Of a stretch of DNA of 64,000 nucleotides, positions 60,222-64,000 are shown in pieces (within the stretch, counting starts at the first letter, position 1; the number at the start of each line of letters is the position of its first letter). A program made the position numbers and the translations under genes. A model generated the notes under the pieces. The model was not told the origin of the DNA and made no database searches. It was given only the letters and a program-made list of their open reading frames with translations. Location: positions 992,001-1,056,000 of the forward strand of contig NZ_CP071798.1 of the NCBI RefSeq assembly GCF_017498505.1. The letters run 5' to 3'. The stretch comes from Sporosarcina sp. Te-1 (GTDB lineage Bacteria > Bacillota > Bacilli > Bacillales_A > Planococcaceae).

Positions 60222-61771
60222 TACACTGTCACCTTTTCCTGTTTCACTACGCCGATGAATTCACCGTCGAGTGACCATGTTTTTGCATCCGTAATTTTTA
60301 CTTCGACAATTTCTCCAATAACGGATCGAGGGGCTCTAAAGTTAACGAGCTTATTCTTCTCCGTATAGCCGGAAAGGACATCAGGATTCTTTTTGCTTTC
60401 TCCCTCCACAAGCACCTTCACCACTTTGCCCGTGTACGGTTTCATTGCTTCGGCAGACATTTCATTGACAAGCTTATTTAACCGTTGGAGTCTTTCCCGC
60501 TTCACTTCCATCGGTACATTGTCTTTCATTTTCGCAGCCGGGGTTCCTTCCCTTGGCGAGTAGATATACGTATAGGCTGTTTCAAAACCGACTTCCTTGT
60601 ATAAGGATAATGTCTCTTGGAACTGCTCTTCGGTTTCATTAGGAAACCCGACAATGATATCTGTAGTCAGGGTCACATTGGGAATGGCGGTTTTAATTTT
60701 CCGGACGAGCTCCAAAAATTGCTCCCGCGAGTATTTTCGGGCCATGATCTTCAGAATTTCGCTTGACCCCGATTGGACCGGCAAGTGAATATGATCGAGC
60801 AGATTTCCGCCTTTCCCCAGTACCTCAATCAAGTGGTCATCAAAGTCACGCGGGTGGCTCGTCGTGAAACGGATTCTCGGGATATCGATTTTCCGCAAGT
60901 CATCCATTAAATCACCAAGGCGGTAGTCGAGATCTTCGAAATCCTTGCCGTACGCATTGACATTTTGACCAAGCAGCATAATCTCTTTATAGCCTTGAGA
61001 CGCCAGATGTCGGACTTCCTGTATGATATCCTCTGGTCGTCTGCTGCGCTCCTTGCCCCGAGTGTACGGGACAATACAATAGGTGCAGAACTTGTCACAG
61101 CCATACATGATATTAACCCAAGCTTTAATGTTGCCGTGTCTCACTTTTGGAAGGTTTTCAATAATATCGCCTTCCTTGGACCAAACTTCCACAACCATTT
61201 CTTTCGATAGATAGGCTTCATTCAAAATATGAGGGAGACGATGGATATTGTGCGTGCCGAAAATCATATCGACTTGGTCATAGGTTTTCAATATCTTCTT
61301 GACGACCGATTCTTCCTGCGACATACATCCACAGACCCCGATGAGAAGATCGGGTTTTTCCAGTTTAAGCGGCTTTAAATGTCCCAGCTCTCCGAAGACC
61401 TTGTTTTCTGCATTTTCCCTGATTGCACAGGTGTTCAGCAAAATAACATCCGCCGTTTCCACTGTATCCGTCGGTTCGTACCCGAGTTCCATGAAAATAC
61501 CTGCCATTACTTCCGTGTCATGTTCATTCATTTGGCAGCCATATGTACGGATATAGAACTTCCTGCCTTGTCCCATTCCATGGAACCGTTCTTCGATTGT
61601 GAAATCGTGGTGGTATTCAATGCCCTCTTTCCCCCGCTTTTTCGCTTCTTTCAAGGAAGGCGGCGTGTAGACGGTTTGGAAGTATTGGCTGTAATCCTTT
61701 TCTTCTTTATTGGTAGGTTTCGTTATGCTAGGTTTAATAAGCCCATTTTCAAGGCGTTGCTCTTCATTCAA
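60221..61771 (-). CDS. miaB: tRNA-2-methylthio-N6-dimethylallyladenosine synthase
   Basis: Radical SAM enzyme of about 516 residues that converts i6A37 to ms2i6A37, acting after MiaA. N-terminal UPF0004 domain with cluster cysteines in [21 protein letters not shown] and [10 protein letters not shown]; radical SAM CxxxCxxC as [16 protein letters not shown]-terminal TRAM domain. TTG at 61771 is nine bases after GGAAAGGGG; the ATG at 61798 has no ribosome site, so TTG is preferred. Confidence 0.95.
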   Translation of the reverse strand: MNEEQRLENGLIKPSITKPTNKEEKDYSQYFQTVYTPPSLKEAKKRGKEGIEYHHDFTIEERFHGMGQGRKFYIRTYGCQMNEHDTEVMAGIFMELGYEPTDTVETADVILLNTCAIRENAENKVFGELGHLKPLKLEKPDLLIGVCGCMSQEESVVKKILKTYDQVDMIFGTHNIHRLPHILNEAYLSKEMVVEVWSKEGDIIENLPKVRHGNIKAWVNIMYGCDKFCTYCIVPYTRGKERSRRPEDIIQEVRHLASQGYKEIMLLGQNVNAYGKDFEDLDYRLGDLMDDLRKIDIPRIRFTTSHPRDFDDHLIEVLGKGGNLLDHIHLPVQSGSSEILKIMARKYSREQFLELVRKIKTAIPNVTLTTDIIVGFPNETEEQFQETLSLYKEVGFETAYTYIYSPREGTPAAKMKDNVPMEVKRERLQRLNKLVNEMSAEAMKPYTGKVVKVLVEGESKKNPDVLSGYTEKNKLVNFRAPRSVIGEIVEVKITDAKTWSLDGEFIGVVKQEKVTV

Positions 61772-61922
61772 ATTAGTCGTCCCCTTTCCTGCATGCATCG
61801 GGAATTTTTGTACATACTGTCTCCATTATATCGAAAGAGCCCCTCGCTTTACAAGGAGTGGATGCATTGTTGGATGTTTGTCACAATAAAAGCTTCAGCA
61901 TTTCATTCAATTCTATTGGAAA

Positions 61923-61968
61923 AGAAAAACGGCGAGGAAAACAATTCGTTTTTCATCGCCATTTCTTT
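61923..61968. terminator. Terminator after spoVS
   Basis: GGCGAGGAAAA and TTTTCATCGCC (one mismatch) flanked by A-rich and T-rich runs, just beyond the spoVS stop. Confidence 0.7.
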
Positions 61969-62000
61969 TTGATCGGTATGACGGACTGTCGGTAGCGAAG

Positions 62001-62273
62001 CTATTGACGGATCCGTTTTTCAACTAGCAATTTCAAAGCGGTGCGCCCCTCACCATTGATTTGGATATCAGTGAATGCAGGAGCGCAGACTAGATCTCCT
62101 CCACTCGGAGCGACAAATCCCCGGGCAATAGCAACCGCTTTGATTGCCTGGTTCAATGCACCAGCTCCTACGGCTTGCATTTCAGCGTAGCCTTGATCCC
62201 GAATGACCGCTACGAGTGCTCCGGCTACTGAGTTCGGATTCGAGCGGGATGATACTTTTAACGGACTCACCAT
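62001..62273 (-). CDS. spoVS: Stage V sporulation protein S
   Basis: Alba-like small protein of 90 residues needed for normal spore coat and core maturation. It carries NPNSVAGALVAVIRDQGYAE, VGAGALNQAIKAVAIARGFV and GDLVCAPAFTDIQI, nearly invariant in the family. AAGGAGG precedes the ATG. A 9-bp inverted repeat lies in its leader. Confidence 0.96.
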   Translation of the reverse strand: MVSPLKVSSRSNPNSVAGALVAVIRDQGYAEMQAVGAGALNQAIKAVAIARGFVAPSGGDLVCAPAFTDIQINGEGRTALKLLVEKRIRQ

Positions 62274-62294
62274 GTTTCCTCCTTATTTTGCGAT

Positions 62295-62321
62295 GTCTAT
62301 GGAATGAAAATATCCATAGAC
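62295..62321 (-). promoter_or_regulatory. Inverted repeat in spoVS leader
   Basis: GTCTATGGA and TCCATAGAC are perfect 9-base arms around a nine-base loop, about 10 bases from the spoVS ribosome site. No T-run follows, so it is an operator or RNA hairpin rather than a terminator. Confidence 0.5.
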
Positions 62322-62358
62322 CATCCTATGAAAACGGAGGGATTTTTAGACGCGCCTT

Positions 62359-63156
62359 TTAGACGATGAATGGACGGTCTTCATTAATAGCAATCCTACT
62401 TACCGACAATGCTTTTCCCGAGTTGTTGTCCAATTCAGCAAAAATGGCATTAAGTTGGGCTCTTCCCTTTTTAGGCACTTCAAAACGGACTGGCAGATTG
62501 GTTTGGAATCGGTAGAGCACATCCTCTTTCTTCATGCCAAGAATTTCGTCATAAGGGCCCGTCATTCCGACATCGGTAATGTAGGCGGTACCTTGCGGCA
62601 AAATGCGGTCGTCCGCTGTTTGAACATGTGTGTGCGTACCGACAACGACAGATGCCCTCCCGTCCAAATGCCAGCCCATTGCAATTTTTTCACTCGTCGC
62701 CTCTGCATGGAAATCGACGAAAACGAGCGGAGAAATTTGTTTCGCCTCCTCCATCAATGCGTTTGCTGTCGTAAACGGATCATCATGCGGCGGCAGAAAG
62801 GTACGCCCATGCAAATTGATCACAGATAGTGTGACACCGTTCCGTGTTATGGTGGTCATCCCTTTACCGGGCGCTTCCTTGGAAAAGTTTGCCGGACGGA
62901 TTAAATAATCCGTGTCATCTATGAAATCGAAGATTTCCTTATGATCCCATGTGTGATTGCCCATGGTGACCACATCCACTCCAGCACGAAGCAGATCATC
63001 AAAAATCGCTTTCGTGATCCCTCTTCCAGAGGCGGCATTTTCGCCGTTCGCAATGATGACATCCGGCGCATATTTCTTTTTTAAGCGGGGCAAATAATCA
63101 AACACCATCTCCCGACCAGGGGATCCAACAATGTCTCCTATGAATAATACTTTCAT
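62359..63156 (-). CDS. ymdB: YmdB phosphodiesterase
   Basis: Calcineurin-type metallophosphoesterase of 265 residues that hydrolyses 2',3'- and 3',5'-cyclic nucleotides and affects biofilm and sporulation switching. Metal ligands: FIGDIVGSPGRE, VIANGENAASGRG, TMGNHTWDHKE, FVDFHAEATSEK and VGTHTHVQTAD. It lies between rny and spoVS, as in B. subtilis. Confidence 0.96.
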   Translation of the reverse strand: MKVLFIGDIVGSPGREMVFDYLPRLKKKYAPDVIIANGENAASGRGITKAIFDDLLRAGVDVVTMGNHTWDHKEIFDFIDDTDYLIRPANFSKEAPGKGMTTITRNGVTLSVINLHGRTFLPPHDDPFTTANALMEEAKQISPLVFVDFHAEATSEKIAMGWHLDGRASVVVGTHTHVQTADDRILPQGTAYITDVGMTGPYDEILGMKKEDVLYRFQTNLPVRFEVPKKGRAQLNAIFAELDNNSGKALSVSRIAINEDRPFIV

Positions 63157-63220
63157 CTATGTTCCTCCATCCAAAAGAAAAAGACTTCCCCACCGAAGTA
63201 CAGGAAGCCTGATTCCAACA

Positions 63221-64000
63221 TTATTTTGCGTATTCTACAGCTCGGGTCTCCCGAATAACGGTCACTTTGATGTGACCAGGGTAATCGAGTTCTTCCTCGA
63301 TTCTCTTACGGATATCGCGTGCTAACCGATGAGCCGTAATGTCATCAATTTGGTCAGGACGCACGATGATTCGCACTTCCCTGCCCGCCTGGATGGCAAA
63401 TGATTTTTCCACGCCATCATACGACTCTGAAATCTCTTCAAGTTTTTGTAACCTGCGAATGTAATTTTCCAACGTCTCGCTGCGTGCACCCGGCCGGGCT
63501 GCAGACAATGCATCTGCTGCAGCAACAAGCACTGCTATGACCGAAGTCGCCTCTTCATCACCATGGTGAGAGGCTATGCTGTTAATGACGACTGGGTGTT
63601 CTTTGTACTTCGTAGCGAGTTCTACACCGATTTGGACGTGGCTGCCTTCCACTTCATGGTCGATCGCTTTTCCGATATCATGAAGCAATCCGGCACGTCT
63701 CGCCAACGTAACGTCCTCGCCAACTTCCGCAGCCAATAATCCGGCTAAATACGCTACTTCCGTCGAGTGTTTTAAGACGTTTTGTCCATAGCTCGTCCGG
63801 AAATGAAGACGGCCGAGTATTTTGATCAGATCCGGATGGAGATTATGAACACCAACATCGAATGTCGTCTGTTCTCCCTTTTCCCTGATCAATTCGTCCA
63901 CTTCGCGTCTTGCCTTATCCACCATTTCCTCAATCCGGGCTGGGTGAATCCTTCCGTCCTGTACAAGCTTTTCAAGCGCAAGACGGGCAATTTCCCGACG
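63221..64000 (-). CDS. rny: Ribonuclease Y, N-terminus cut by window edge
   Basis: C-terminal 259 residues of the membrane-tethered endoribonuclease that starts bulk mRNA decay. The HD domain is seen in [19 protein letters not shown] and [16 protein letters not shown], with [13 protein letters not shown]; the end [12 protein letters not shown] is the family terminus. The transmembrane anchor, coiled coil and KH domain lie beyond the window. Upstream of ymdB on the same strand. Confidence 0.96.
   Translation of the reverse strand, partial: RREIARLALEKLVQDGRIHPARIEEMVDKARREVDELIREKGEQTTFDVGVHNLHPDLIKILGRLHFRTSYGQNVLKHSTEVAYLAGLLAAEVGEDVTLARRAGLLHDIGKAIDHEVEGSHVQIGVELATKYKEHPVVINSIASHHGDEEATSVIAVLVAAADALSAARPGARSETLENYIRRLQKLEEISESYDGVEKSFAIQAGREVRIIVRPDQIDDITAHRLARDIRKRIEEELDYPGHIKVTVIRETRAVEYAK

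Noticed and set aside
61379..61972. Plus-strand reading frame of 197 codons
   Set aside because: Antisense to the miaB N-terminal half; no ribosome site, no family resemblance.

Overview
This window looks like chromosomal core genome of an endospore-forming Bacillales bacterium. Its gene order is close to several Bacillus subtilis neighbourhoods, but the gene losses and fusions between them suggest a Planococcaceae (Sporosarcina-like) host. That placement is inference from gene content, gene order and protein resemblance; no search was run. No rRNA, tRNA, CRISPR array, prophage or intact insertion sequence was seen. Most genes lie on the minus strand.

Layout. 1-4.5 kb: a RecQ-type helicase (recS, cut by the window edge), ypbB, ferredoxin, an FMN-riboswitch-controlled riboflavin transporter (ribU), and a CatB/Vat-type acetyltransferase with a consensus promoter, a 17-residue leader peptide and a hairpin. 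4.8-17 kb: the rsiX-sigX / resE / resD / resC-resB-resA / rluB block (ECF sigma factor, redox two-component system, cytochrome c maturation), then a D,D-carboxypeptidase and scpB-scpA. resE is separated from resD by an opposite-strand small gene. 17-23 kb: ypuF, ribT, a 35-residue membrane protein overlapping lysA, lysA, spoVAF, and spoIIAA-spoIIAB-sigF with a sigma-H promoter. The spoVAA-AE genes that lie between sigF and spoVAF in B. subtilis are absent. 23-29.5 kb: pdp-drm, xerD, fur, a SpoIIM-like protein, nudF and yqkF. 29.6-40 kb: a repetitive acidic lipoprotein, the guanine-riboswitch xpt-pbuX operon, a KGG-repeat stress protein, exoA, an amino-acid-oxidase-like flavoprotein, ilvE, a Spo0E-like peptide, yqkE, thiolase, HMG-CoA lyase and yqkD. 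40.1-41.5 kb: a small accessory scar with a divergent cold-shock protein and a broken tyrosine recombinase. 41.6-47 kb: yneF-sirA-tkt-ynzC-yneB-yneA facing lexA, with four LexA-type boxes between the last two. 47-64 kb: ynbB, a TRIC-family membrane protein, then a long minus-strand run: rny-ymdB-spoVS, miaB-ricA, cotE, and mutS-mutL-glpK-glpD-lipase-miaA-hfq.

How it fits together. Sporulation runs through the window: spoIIA/sigF commitment, spoVAF germination, SirA replication control, Spo0E-like dephosphorylation of Spo0A, CotE coat assembly, SpoVS, YmdB and RicA. Respiration and redox control (Res system), SOS response (LexA/YneA), nucleotide salvage (Pdp/Drm, Xpt/PbuX) and glycerol use (lipase-GlpK-GlpD) form the other units. 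The most unusual details are the leader-peptide architecture ahead of the acetyltransferase, a probable CTG start for cotE, a glutamate at GlpK residue 230 where B. subtilis carries the phosphorylatable histidine, the 35-residue protein overlapping lysA, and a 20-bp tandem array beyond mutS. I did not see a wholly new multi-gene system.
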